Position numbers and translations under genes: made by a program
Source of the DNA: Sanguinoderma infundibulare
Lineage: Eukaryota; Basidiomycota; Agaricomycetes; Polyporales; Polyporaceae
Direction of reading: 5' to 3'
Assembly: GCA_032821775.1 (NCBI GenBank)
Contig: JAVLRN010000004.1
Span: 868,001-932,000, forward strand
DNA: 64,000 nt
The notes under the pieces: model-generated
Told to the model about the DNA's origin: nothing
Databases searched by the model: none
Seen by the model: the letters and a program-made list of their open reading frames with translations, nothing else
Shown here: in pieces, positions 48,801-57,868 of the stretch
Numbering within the stretch: the first letter of the stretch is position 1
How the letters are laid out: each line of letters begins with the position of its first letter

Positions 48801-50945
48801 TCAGCAGTGGCATAAGAACACAGACTCAGACCAACATACTGGAGGCACTGGCAGACGTTCATACTTTGCGACAAATGTATGGACATAGAACGACGCCGCT
48901 TCTTGCAAGATGTACTGATATTCATCAGCATCACACGCGACAACCCGCTGATCCGCGCCCTTGAGTTCAGCAGGCAGGCCCTCCCAATGCCCCAGAATCT
49001 CGACGAATGCCTTCAGATGTCCTCGACAACCCTCCCAGCCCTCCTGCGGTGGGTCTACCCAACAAACGACGTGTTGTTGTCCATCCGCGGGAACGACGTC
49101 AATGCCCGAAGAGCCAGAACCCCATACTTGCGACACCAAAGACTCTTGCATCCAACGGTTCAACTCCGACCATTGGCTAGCGCCGACCATCAGAGCATCC
49201 AGGGCAAGCAGCTCGCATCGCCAGTTCATCTCATACGAGTCCCACACCACAGCGCGACGAACTGCGGAGTTGGAGCTAGCCAAGTGGAGAGATACAAGGT
49301 CGTCACCAAAACGGGGGTGTACGTCCTCACGATACGACGATAGAGCTCCGCCTTTGCCAAACAGGTGCCTAATATTCGCCTGCAGCTCACGGCGGATGTT
49401 GGGGCGACTAGTTGAGGGACCCGGCGCAATTTCTGCTGCCTCATTGATGTTGTAATCGCCCCAGAGTGCATCACGCCACTCCGCGATTGTCAGTGGACGC
49501 CCAGCAACCGTATTGTCAAAAAGCCGAACGCGGCAGAACGTCCGGATGCTGACCCCGTGTTGAACATACCGCGCGGTCTTCTCTGGGATGGCATCAAAGC
49601 CGTGGAGGGTGTTGAGGAGCCATGGAGGAGGGAAGTAGTACTTCACCAAGACCTGAGGCTGTGGAAGAGGGCTGACTGCGGATAACGCAGATGCCCAGGT
49701 TGGGGAGATGGAGAGCAGTTGCGACGCGTAGTACTGCCGAGGCGGAATGGTGGCAAACTTTGGCCTGTCAGGCTGTCCTGATGCAGCCTCAGTGGCCCTC
49801 TTCGCTTGGCGCACGCGTGCTCGTCGCGAGAGTTTCTGAGGGTCGGCTTTGGGTTGCGATAACGGGGCAGGGGGTAGATCGTGTTTCAACGTTTTTGCTG
49901 CCTGAGAGCCCTGGACTAGGAACACCGGCTTAGCAGGTCCGAGCGAGGAACTATTGCCGCCCAACCACACGACCCCCTCGCAAACACGTTTTACGGGGGG
50001 GAGGTTTGGATCTTGTTGCGCCTCTAACAGCTCCGGAAGCTGAGACTCGCAGAGCTGCCGCCTGACGGTGATCGACATCACCCTCTGCCACTCGCCGGGG
50101 GTGTTCAATGCCCCTGAGAGATCCCGTTTCGCAAGAACTAGACGGGGATAGGACGGCACCTTGGAAAACTCGGGTGGAATATCCTCCGCGATGACGACCT
50201 TGTAGATCTGGAGCCGGGCGTTGTGCTGATGTTGGAGCCAGACTGGTATGCCCGCGCGGTGAAGCATCTGCGCGACGCTCGGATCTCCCGTGACTGCACC
50301 AAGAATGTCGAGGACCTGCAAAGTGTAGTTGTCCTTGCTCTTTACGCGCGCCATCACCACCTCCAGCCACTCAATGAGCCCAGACAGTTCCAAGGAGAGT
50401 CGTTGAACATGTGCGGCAAGGGAGACGATGGCCCCGGCGAGGGTGGGGAGAGAGCGTAATCGATCCATTGTGTAGTGGAGGCAGACGACCAGAAACTTGC
50501 CAATGTCGTCCCATGCCTGGCCCGCGCTGGGGCATTTGTGGTAACGCGAGATGGTGTCAACAGCCTCGTCAGTTAAGGCGGTCTGGAGCTGCTTGTCGAG
50601 GAAGCCGATGCCGATTACTCCACAGTTGTCGAGTTTCCAGTCGTGCAAGCCCAAGGTCCTCCAGAGGATATCGCGAGGGCCATCGGGTCGAGGCTGGGCG
50701 GGGATGCAGTGGATATGAAATGCGTCTTTTGCCCACTGTTGTGGCCAGCGGGAATACTCGTGCCGTCCCCATCGACCATCCGAGAAGGTCGTGATCTCGC
50801 TGTGCGCAACTGCGAACTGGGGAACCCACTTGGCATTGGGAGTCGTCACCATGATATTACTATTCCACCCTTCCCTTATGTATCCTTGAGCAGCCACGAT
50901 GCCCACAAATGCATCAACTGCTCCAAGTTTAGCTATGCAAATCAT
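48801..50945 (-). CDS. Large intronless protein of unknown function, polypore-expanded family
   Basis: A single uninterrupted frame of 714 codons plus stop from the ATG at 50945. The frame stays open somewhat further upstream, so another start is possible. N-terminal features are GYIREGWNSNIMVTTPNAKW, then WGRHEYSRWPQQWAKDAFH and HCIPAQPRPDGPRDILW. A basic stretch SRRARVRQAKR lies near the middle (possible nuclear signal). The C-terminal half is rich in Trp. I recall large families with the same N-terminal WVPxxAV...WGRxEYxRWP pattern in Polyporales genomes, always unannotated; this is memory and needs a search. No catalytic motif was found. The LTR retrotransposon inserted 137 bp upstream of the start. 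Confidence 0.8.
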   Translation of the reverse strand: MICIAKLGAVDAFVGIVAAQGYIREGWNSNIMVTTPNAKWVPQFAVAHSEITTFSDGRWGRHEYSRWPQQWAKDAFHIHCIPAQPRPDGPRDILWRTLGLHDWKLDNCGVIGIGFLDKQLQTALTDEAVDTISRYHKCPSAGQAWDDIGKFLVVCLHYTMDRLRSLPTLAGAIVSLAAHVQRLSLELSGLIEWLEVVMARVKSKDNYTLQVLDILGAVTGDPSVAQMLHRAGIPVWLQHQHNARLQIYKVVIAEDIPPEFSKVPSYPRLVLAKRDLSGALNTPGEWQRVMSITVRRQLCESQLPELLEAQQDPNLPPVKRVCEGVVWLGGNSSSLGPAKPVFLVQGSQAAKTLKHDLPPAPLSQPKADPQKLSRRARVRQAKRATEAASGQPDRPKFATIPPRQYYASQLLSISPTWASALSAVSPLPQPQVLVKYYFPPPWLLNTLHGFDAIPEKTARYVQHGVSIRTFCRVRLFDNTVAGRPLTIAEWRDALWGDYNINEAAEIAPGPSTSRPNIRRELQANIRHLFGKGGALSSYREDVHPRFGDDLVSLHLASSNSAVRRAVVWDSYEMNWRCELLALDALMVGASQWSELNRWMQESLVSQVWGSGSSGIDVVPADGQQHVVCWVDPPQEGWEGCRGHLKAFVEILGHWEGLPAELKGADQRVVACDADEYQYILQEAASFYVHTFVAKYERLPVPPVCWSESVFLCHC

Positions 50946-51081
50946 TAGCTCGAAACACGTGAGCAAGACGCAATCAGAACTTACGATTTCCTTGCTTATT
51001 CGGCCGCAGATCGCGAGGACGAAAGCTGGTGTCCGGAACGTCAGAAGGGTCGCGCCTGTCCTGTACGAATACGCTCGGGTC

Positions 51082-51586
51082 TGTTATGTCTCAATACTTG
51101 TAGGACTTTTACAAGTATTAACACATTCTTAGACTAAGCTTAGACTTGTCGAAGTAAAGCTTAGAGGGACTTATAGTCTGTTGACTATAGAGACGGAATG
51201 ATATACAACTTGGTGTATAAAACAGGAGACTGAAAACTGGGGGTCGCTACTGAGGCGTCGCCCCTTATATACATGTCTAAGTGCTGCGTGCTGCGGCTTA
51301 CTAACTACTGCGGGAATGAGTCCTGTGGAGTCATAGACTGCGGAATGACTCATAAGGAGTCAGTGACTGCGGGGTGAGTCAACATTACTGCGGAACGAGT
51401 CATGTTGAGTCAGCAACTGCGGAGTGAGTCATTCTGACTATGGAATGAGTCAGCTAGAACTAGTAACCTGTATAGAGATCAAGCCCAGGTCCTGACTATG
51501 TCCTGCATAGTACGAGTAGCTTAGTGGTACAATGAGTGAAAGTAAAAGTAAAAAAAATAGTACGCGTTTAGTTCATTGTCGTAACA
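51082..51586 (-). repeat. 3' LTR (505 bp)
   Basis: By coding orientation (minus) this is the 3' LTR. It matches the LTR at 60768-61272 except at two positions. The first is 51125 ('acacattctt' here, 'acacgttctt' there). The second, near the right end, is 'gttcattgtc' here and 'gttcgttgtc' there. Both differences are G-to-A changes in a CpG context as read on plus. The stop codon of the 517-aa ORF lies within this LTR (51568-51570). Confidence 0.97.
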
Positions 51587-53121
51587 TTAGCTCCCTCCTC
51601 CGTCAAGGTCGTCCCGACCTTGGGCTCCCGTCGGATGAATGCGCTGCTTTCTCCCACAGGGATGGTGAGGGTGATGGCTGCCTGTTGGACTGCGGGTGCT
51701 ACCCCGGTCCAGAGTCCATCGCCATAGCTGACGACGTACATGTCGATGGCGAAGTGATAGAAGACGTCGAGGGGGATGTCTCGCCTGACCTCGTCCCACC
51801 CGGGCACGTATTCTTCCTCTATTGCTTGCAGATAGGGAATGTTGTGCTCCGCGTTCCCATTGGCTATCTTCATCGAGGGGAGATTGAGAAACTTGGCTAT
51901 AGCGTCCTCAATGTGCAGGATGCCCCTCCATAGCTTTGGCTCGTCGATGTCGGGCATGGCTAACTTGAGATGATCCTGCGTGAGGTCACGGGAGCATTCG
52001 ATGGGGAAGTCGTCTTCATGTACCAACACGAAGTTGGTTGAGTCGACGATATACATGAGGTGGAAAGGGGATGGGGCAGTCCCCAGTCGTGGTACGGGTG
52101 GTGAGATGGGTGTGGTTGGTGGAGTAGGAGGAGTGGAGACGGCCTCATCAAACGCTTGGTCTTGCACATCTTCGATCGAGGAGAGGGTGAGCTCTTCGAG
52201 CTCGGGGAGGTCTTCTTCATCATTTATCTCGTATCCTGTCATTGCGGGACTCGCGTTATCAGGGTACAGGAACTCGTACCCCTCATCGGACCCGGAGGTG
52301 TCCGACGCTATCGCTGTGTCCGCCAGCATCGTCTGGGCGGCGAACTGGTTACGGTTGTCGGTGGAGTGTGTGTTCACCAGTGTCACCAGTGGGGGGATGT
52401 TCTCCTTGTCGGAGTCACTTCCTGACTGATTGTCCCATGGGGTCCAGCTTGGGGTTCCCCACGGTGAGGGAGACAGCGGGGGTTCTGCCATCGTCGCGTC
52501 GTCCTCCTGTTCCCAGGCCGCGGCCGTGACGCCTTCATGGAATGGGATAGGGTAGTCGTTGACCCTAGCTGGGCCTGGAGGCGTCTGGAAACGACTGGTG
52601 TAAACATGTTGTGTGCGGGTAGGGAGGAGTTCGGACAGGGCACGAGCCATCTGGCCAGTAGCGAGATGCTCCATGACCCAGTCAGCGGTGTTGACGATGT
52701 TTGCATGTGCTGCCGTGGCCAGCCTCTGTGCTCGCTCCTTCTCCGAGGCCGGACCTCCAGATTTCCGGACATACGAAGCGAGCTCCGTACAGATTGGTGC
52801 GAGCTCCGTCAGAGCCCGATAGACACCAACATGAAGTCCGGCGTGCTGTATGTGATAGGTATGGGCACGTACCTGATCGTGGAGGTCTGGGTGAGCGAGG
52901 ACCCATCCGATCCTGTCGGAGAGGGTTCCATCTGGATTGACGGATGCGAGGGGTCGCGGTAGATGGTCATAGTTGACGATTGGTCTGTCTCGGATGAATC
53001 TAGGTGGAGGGGGGAAAGCTTCTTTCGCCATGCTACGCAGAGTGTTGTAACCTAGGCTGCTTTGGTTGCTTGGCCGTTGGCTGCGGTGAGAGTTGGTCTT
53101 GGTCTTCGAGGCACGAGGCAT
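51568..53121 (-). CDS. Intact extra ORF (517 aa) in the env position, ending inside the LTR
   Basis: ATG at 53121, no interruption, stop at 51568-51570 inside the 3' LTR. Its last residues are therefore encoded by the hairpin, the polypurine tract and the LTR end. Composition: basic N-terminus (MPRASKTKTNSHRSQRP), a helical middle (about residues 60-180), a Ser/Pro/acidic low-complexity stretch (SDSDKENIPP, then a Glu/Asp-rich region and PPTPPTTPISPPVPR), and a globular C-terminal part (VDSTNFVLVHEDDFPIECS). No signal peptide or membrane segment, so it is not a classical envelope protein. No domain was recognised. It lies between the two hairpin-PPT modules. Confidence 0.65.
   Translation of the reverse strand: MPRASKTKTNSHRSQRPSNQSSLGYNTLRSMAKEAFPPPPRFIRDRPIVNYDHLPRPLASVNPDGTLSDRIGWVLAHPDLHDQVRAHTYHIQHAGLHVGVYRALTELAPICTELASYVRKSGGPASEKERAQRLATAAHANIVNTADWVMEHLATGQMARALSELLPTRTQHVYTSRFQTPPGPARVNDYPIPFHEGVTAAAWEQEDDATMAEPPLSPSPWGTPSWTPWDNQSGSDSDKENIPPLVTLVNTHSTDNRNQFAAQTMLADTAIASDTSGSDEGYEFLYPDNASPAMTGYEINDEEDLPELEELTLSSIEDVQDQAFDEAVSTPPTPPTTPISPPVPRLGTAPSPFHLMYIVDSTNFVLVHEDDFPIECSRDLTQDHLKLAMPDIDEPKLWRGILHIEDAIAKFLNLPSMKIANGNAEHNIPYLQAIEEEYVPGWDEVRRDIPLDVFYHFAIDMYVVSYGDGLWTGVAPAVQQAAITLTIPVGESSAFIRREPKVGTTLTEEGANVTTMN
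51587..51621 (-). promoter_or_regulatory. Polypurine tract with adjoining hairpin, before the 3' LTR
   Basis: On minus a purine-rich run (GACGGAGGAGGGAGC) lies immediately before the 3' LTR, the usual plus-strand primer. Just upstream is a perfect 7-bp stem AAGGTCG/CGACCTT with a 3-nt loop (51605-51621). The same module recurs at 53602-53635. Confidence 0.8.
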
Positions 53122-53268
53122 GGTGAGTTGTGAAGGATGGAGCGGGGGTGTCGGTGTGAGGAGTTGAGTGGTGGAGGGGGTGAGGGATTGTGTTTTGTTT
53201 CATTTCTTTTATATGGTTCGTGAAATTCAGGTGTGGCTTCTTGGGTGACCCGGATTGGTTGAGAAAGC

Positions 53269-53500
53269 AGGGAAAGGCTATGGCAAGTCTATCCTCATCC
53301 TAATTTGGGTAGAACTGAGGGAGAGGCTATGGAAAGTCTTTCTCGTTCCAATTTGGGCGATTTTGAGGGGAAAGGTTATGGCAACCCTATGCTTATTCAT
53401 GGTTGGCAATGTTACTGATTGCACAAGTCTGCCCTCGTTCTCGTTTGGGCGATTCTGAAGGGAAAGGCTATGGCAACCCTATGTTTATGGTTGGTGGTGT
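53269..53500. repeat. Imperfect repeats inside the retroelement
   Basis: A unit containing gggaaaggctatggcaa and 'tttgggcgattctgaa' recurs four times (near 53270, 53320, 53368 and 53460). It lies between the start of the 517-aa ORF and the internal polypurine tract. It could be that ORF's promoter or leader region, but nothing in it proves a function. Confidence 0.6.
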
Positions 53501-53601
53501 CATCGATTGTTATACTGTTCCTTATTTGTTCGTCATATTTGTTTGGGTGTGTTCATGTTAAAGATGGCATTGTAAAAATAAAATTCTATCGTATCACTAC
53601 T

Positions 53602-53635
53602 ATCTCCCCCTCCCGTTTAAGGTCATCTCGACCTT
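53602..53635 (-). promoter_or_regulatory. Second, internal polypurine tract with hairpin
   Basis: On minus, the stem AAGGTC/GACCTT (53619-53635) is followed by the purine run CGGGAGGGGGAGATAG. The layout is the same as the terminal module at 51587-51621 but about 2 kb inside the element, 79 bp after the stop of the 160-aa ORF. It may be a former 3' end of the element or a central PPT. Confidence 0.7.
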
Positions 53636-53713
53636 ATTTGTTTGTCGATTTTCTAGGGGAATGAACACCCTTTGGGGCCACCAACACGTGCCCTGATCGG
53701 TACAGTTCACGTG

Positions 53714-54196
53714 CTAGTTAGAGGTTGGGGTACATTGTTTCTTGCGTGGCTTGTCATTGACTTTGCCGTGTTTGCGTTTGCGCAGTTTGCGCAAAAGATG
53801 TTGAGGGATGTCGATACGCCTTGGGTCTGCGCTGTTTTCTTGTAGGCGCCGCAACTGGCAATGCTCGCAGTTGCACCCGTCGTCCTTGATCCATTCGGCG
53901 TACAGGTCCTTGAGCTCGGGGTATTGCGGATCTGTCATAAAATGGAAGTAGGCTAGGGGGTACTCGTTCTGGATGCATTGCATGACCTCGATAACGACGT
54001 GAGCGGGTTCATGTTGCCAGATATGGCCAAACGCTTGGCTGTTATGAAACGGATTGGAACTGAAATGGAACCACGTGCCTGCGTGGCACTCGCAGCCGGC
54101 GATGGTGAGGAGATGCGGCGGCGGCGGAATGATGGGCCAGACGGTCCCAGACACGAGTGCTTCGAAGGTTGCAGGAGGGATGATGTGTTGGGCCAT
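53714..54196 (-). CDS. Intact extra ORF after the chromodomain (160 aa)
   Basis: It starts at the ATG at 54196, 17 nt after the Pol stop and in another frame, and runs 160 codons without interruption. Features: an N-terminal hydrophobic and proline-rich part (PIIPPPPHLLTI), Cys/His pairs CECHAGTWFH and GCNCEHCQLRR that could bind metal, and a strongly basic tail LLRKLRKRKHGKVNDKPRKK that could be a nuclear signal or nucleic-acid-binding region. No known family. That it stays open while Gag and Pol are full of stops is notable. Confidence 0.55.
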   Translation of the reverse strand: MAQHIIPPATFEALVSGTVWPIIPPPPHLLTIAGCECHAGTWFHFSSNPFHNSQAFGHIWQHEPAHVVIEVMQCIQNEYPLAYFHFMTDPQYPELKDLYAEWIKDDGCNCEHCQLRRLQENSADPRRIDIPQHLLRKLRKRKHGKVNDKPRKKQCTPTSN

Positions 54197-54212
54197 GGCT
54201 TGTGTGTGGGGT

Positions 54213-57200
54213 CTATCGAAGATGATGTCGTTGCTTGTAAGCGTTAAGGATTTTAGGAGCGTTCTTAAGGTGTGTTTCTGGTTCCCATGAATTTTCGAAT
54301 GATTCCCACCCCTTCCACGCCACAAGGTACTCTGTCCTTTTGTGGCTCTTTCCTCTCAGGTGATGCTTGAGAATTGCTTCTACCTCGTGTTCCTCTTCTC
54401 CTTCTATTATCTCCGGTGGAGGCTTTAAATAACTAGGCCCATGTTCTTTTGTTGTTCGATATGGAGTTAGAAGGCTTGCATGGAAGACAGGATGAATTCA
54501 CTTCTATGACTTGGGAATGTTGAGTTTGAATGCTACTGGATTAATGGTTTTCATGATGGTAAAGGGTCCGTGTCGTTTGGGAGCAAGCTTTCGGTATGGG
54601 TAAGGAAGTTTAAGGTTGGTGGCTTCGAGAAACACCTTATCTCCTTCCTTGAATTGTATTGGTTTTCCTGAGAATCGTCAGGCCATGGCGATGGCGGCTT
54701 GTTCATGTGCTGCTATGGTATTTTCTCGACTTTCCGTTAATTCTCTGAGACGTTCTTCCGTGCTGGGGTGTTTTAGATTTGTTCGAACTGTTCCGGCGGC
54801 TTGGGGTTGGTATCCGTACAGGAGTTCAAACGGCGATTTCCCTGTAACTGAATGGACTCGTTGGTTGTGTGCGAACTCGAATGCCGGCAAATGGTCTGCC
54901 CAACTTTCTGGATTGTTCGTACAGTATATTCATAGACTCAGATCAATTTCTTGATTTAGTCGTTCCGTTTGACCATCCGTCTGAGGATGATAAGCCGTAC
55001 TGAGCGCTGTTTCAATCCCTAGTGCCTGATGGAGTTCTCGAAATGCTTTTGCCTTAAATTGTGGTCCTCTATCTGAAATAATCTTGGTGGGGAATCCAAA
55101 GCGACTGAAAACGTCCTTCCATAAGAGTTTAGATGTTCCTATGGCTGTGATTTCTTTTGTGCATGGCGACATTACTGCTGCTTTGGTCACATCGTGATCT
55201 ACAATGACTTGAATCACGTTGTATCCCTCCTGTGTTTCCGGGAGGTCCGTGATGTAGTCGATTGTGATGGTTTGAAATGGCCTCGTGTCTCCCCTGTGTG
55301 GTATTGGCATTAGTGGTGGTTTTGTCGGATGTGTGTTTACTTTGCAACTTTGGCAAGTTGCACATCCTTTGACATATTGTGTGACGAATTTCCTCATTCC
55401 AGGCCATATAAACTCTCGTTGTACAAGATCGAGTGTCTTTTGAATTCCTGGATGACCCATAACGACCGGTTCGTGATACATTCTGACGATCTCTCTTTTC
55501 AGATCGTCATTTGGGGGTATGTATACTCGGTCTTTGTAGAGTAAGATGCCTTCATCATCACTCCAATCTTCTGGTTTTCCGAAGTCTGGTCTTCGAATCA
55601 TCTTGCCATTACTGATGATGAAATTAATCAGCATCGAATCGCGTGCTTTGTTACTTCAGATGCGTTCTCTGAGTTCTACATTGACTGCCTTAGTAAATAG
55701 TTCTTTCCCTAGTATGACAACATCTTTGTTATCATCGTTTCCTTCGTCATGACCTGTCCTCCTGGATAGGGCATCTGCTTGTGTTATGGTGTTACCTGGG
55801 TGATGTGATATTTTAAAGTTGAAGTCTGCCAAGAACAAGTACCATCGGGCTTGTCGTCTATTGAGTTTGTGGGCGTGTCGGAAGAATGTGAGGTTTTTAT
55901 GATCAGTAATTATTTCTATTGGAGTTGACGCTCCCTGTAGGAGGTGTCGCCATGCTTCAAGTGCTCGGATGATGGCGAGAAGTTCCCGATCATAAATTTG
56001 ATAGTTGCGTTCTGCTCCTGTGAAGGATTTTGAAAGGAATGCACAGGGGTGCCAGAGACCATCTGATCCCTTCTGCCTGAGGATTGCTCCTGATGCATAT
56101 TTGGACGCATCACATTTGATTTGGAATGGTTTTGTTGGGTCTGCGATCTTCAGGATGGGTTCCTTCATAAATTCTTCCTTGAGCTTATTGAACGCCTTGT
56201 CACATTCGGGCGTCCACTGGAACGTAGTGGATTTATGCGTGAGCTCTCTCAGAGGTCGTACAATGTTTGAGAATCCTTGGATCCATCGTCGATAGAAATT
56301 TCCGAAGCCTAAGAAGGCTTGAGTTTGTTTGATGGTTTTAGGGGCTTGCCATTCCTGAATAGCTTTGAGTTTGATAGGGTCCATGGCGATCTCTCCTGGC
56401 CTAATAACTGCACCGAGGTATTCGACTTCTGCGACATCGAACTCGCACTTTTCTGCTTTAAGGAACAAGTCATGTTCTTGTAGTCGTTTTAGGACTCGAT
56501 GAGTTCGAATGTGGTGTTCCTCCTCATTGGCTGAAAAGATTAGGATATCATCCATGTAGATGACAACCCACCCTTCGAGGAGCATATCCCAAAAGATATG
56601 GTTCATCATGCTTTGAAATGTGGCTGGTGCATTGCACAGTCCGAAGAACATGACTGTGGGTTCGAACAGTCCCATTGGCGTGACGAATGCGGCCTTCCAC
56701 TGGTCCCCATCCTTGATTCGAACATTATTGTAGCCTGCTCGGATGTCGAGCTTGGTGAATATCTTGGCACCTTGAAGCCTGTCGATTATATCGTTGATGA
56801 GAGGGAGTGGATAAGCATTTTTTACAGTTCCATCGTTTAGTGAACGATAGTCCTGTATTGGTCATAAGCTGCCATCTTTTTTGGTGACGAAAAAGAATGG
56901 TGATGCTAAGGGTGATGTTGATTCTCGAATATACCCTTTCTCCAGATTCTCGGCAATGAACTTCTTGAGTTCCTCCTTTTCAGAGACTGTCAAGGAATAG
57001 ATTTTTCCCCAGTTGTTTTTTGCATTTGGGTCGAAATCTTTCTTGAACTCGATTGCGTGGTCCCATGGACGAGAGGGAGGAAATCGTTCTGCCGCCTTTT
57101 TTTCGAAAACCATTTGGAACTCTCGGACATAATCTGGTAGGAGCTCGTTTAATGTTTTCTCTTTCTGGTTCTTTTTTGCAGCGATAGCAATTTCCGTGGA

Positions 57201-57851
57201 CTTATTTATTCATCGGATGTGAGTGGCGTCTTCCATTAATTGTCCTAGGACTTTTGATGGATTATGTGGTAGCCATTCATTATCGTCTAAATCGATCCTT
57301 GCTGTTTCAGTGTATGACAGAACCAGATCTAGGCTATGTTCTGGGATAGGCATTCCCCATAGGGTCCCTGTTGGGGCTTCATGCGTGTCCTGGTATCTTT
57401 GAATGGTTTGTTGTTCTTTAATCACCTTCAGGCTAAAGGTGACTCGGCCCGTTCTCCAATTTATAGCAGGGTTGTATCGTCTTATCCAGGGTATCCCGAA
57501 GATTAAATCATCTCGTCCTATATCACCTACGTACCAATTGGTGGATAGCTTCCTTCCTTGAAGTATAAAGTTTCCTTCGATACGATGGGTGATTTGGCCT
57601 TGTTTGTTAATACTATCATCCGCATTCCGAAACGTAAGTGGTTGAGGCAATCGAACGGTGGAGAGTTTGTATTGTTCAACTAGTCGTTTGTTAATAATGA
57701 CTGCGTCTGCTCCTGTGTCTAGTAGACCCTTGGCTCCAATGGCGATGTTTCCGACTTCGATATAACCAGGTAAAAGGAGTGCTTGTCGCCTCCGTACTGT
57801 ATTGGTTGTAATAGTTATTCGAACATCAGAATCTTTTGGCAAATCAGGCAT
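54213..57851 (-). pseudogene. Pol polyprotein frame: PR-RT-RNaseH-IN-chromodomain, interrupted
   Basis: A single frame in a different phase from Gag, which suggests a programmed frameshift or reinitiation. It carries stops at 57210, 56862, 55656, 54930, 54678, 54504 and 54498 before the natural end at 54213. Domains in order: aspartic protease (LLDTGADAVIINKRL, near 57710), reverse transcriptase with VVIYMDDILIF (near 56560), RNase H with ITDHKNLTFF, integrase with an HHCC zinc finger (HPGIQK...CATCQSC) and the D,D,E core (ISDRGPQF, QTDGQTERLNQE), and a chromodomain ending WKGWESFENSW. Several stops fit C-to-T change of CGA arginine codons, others G-to-A change of TGG. This copy cannot make a full Pol. 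Confidence 0.92.
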
Positions 57852-57868
57852 TGGATCTGTTTGCCCTT

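Noticed and set aside
51171..51353. 60-codon ORF present identically at 51171 and 60857
   Set aside because: It lies entirely inside the LTRs, overlaps the promoter region and has no coding features. The duplication is explained by the LTR pair.
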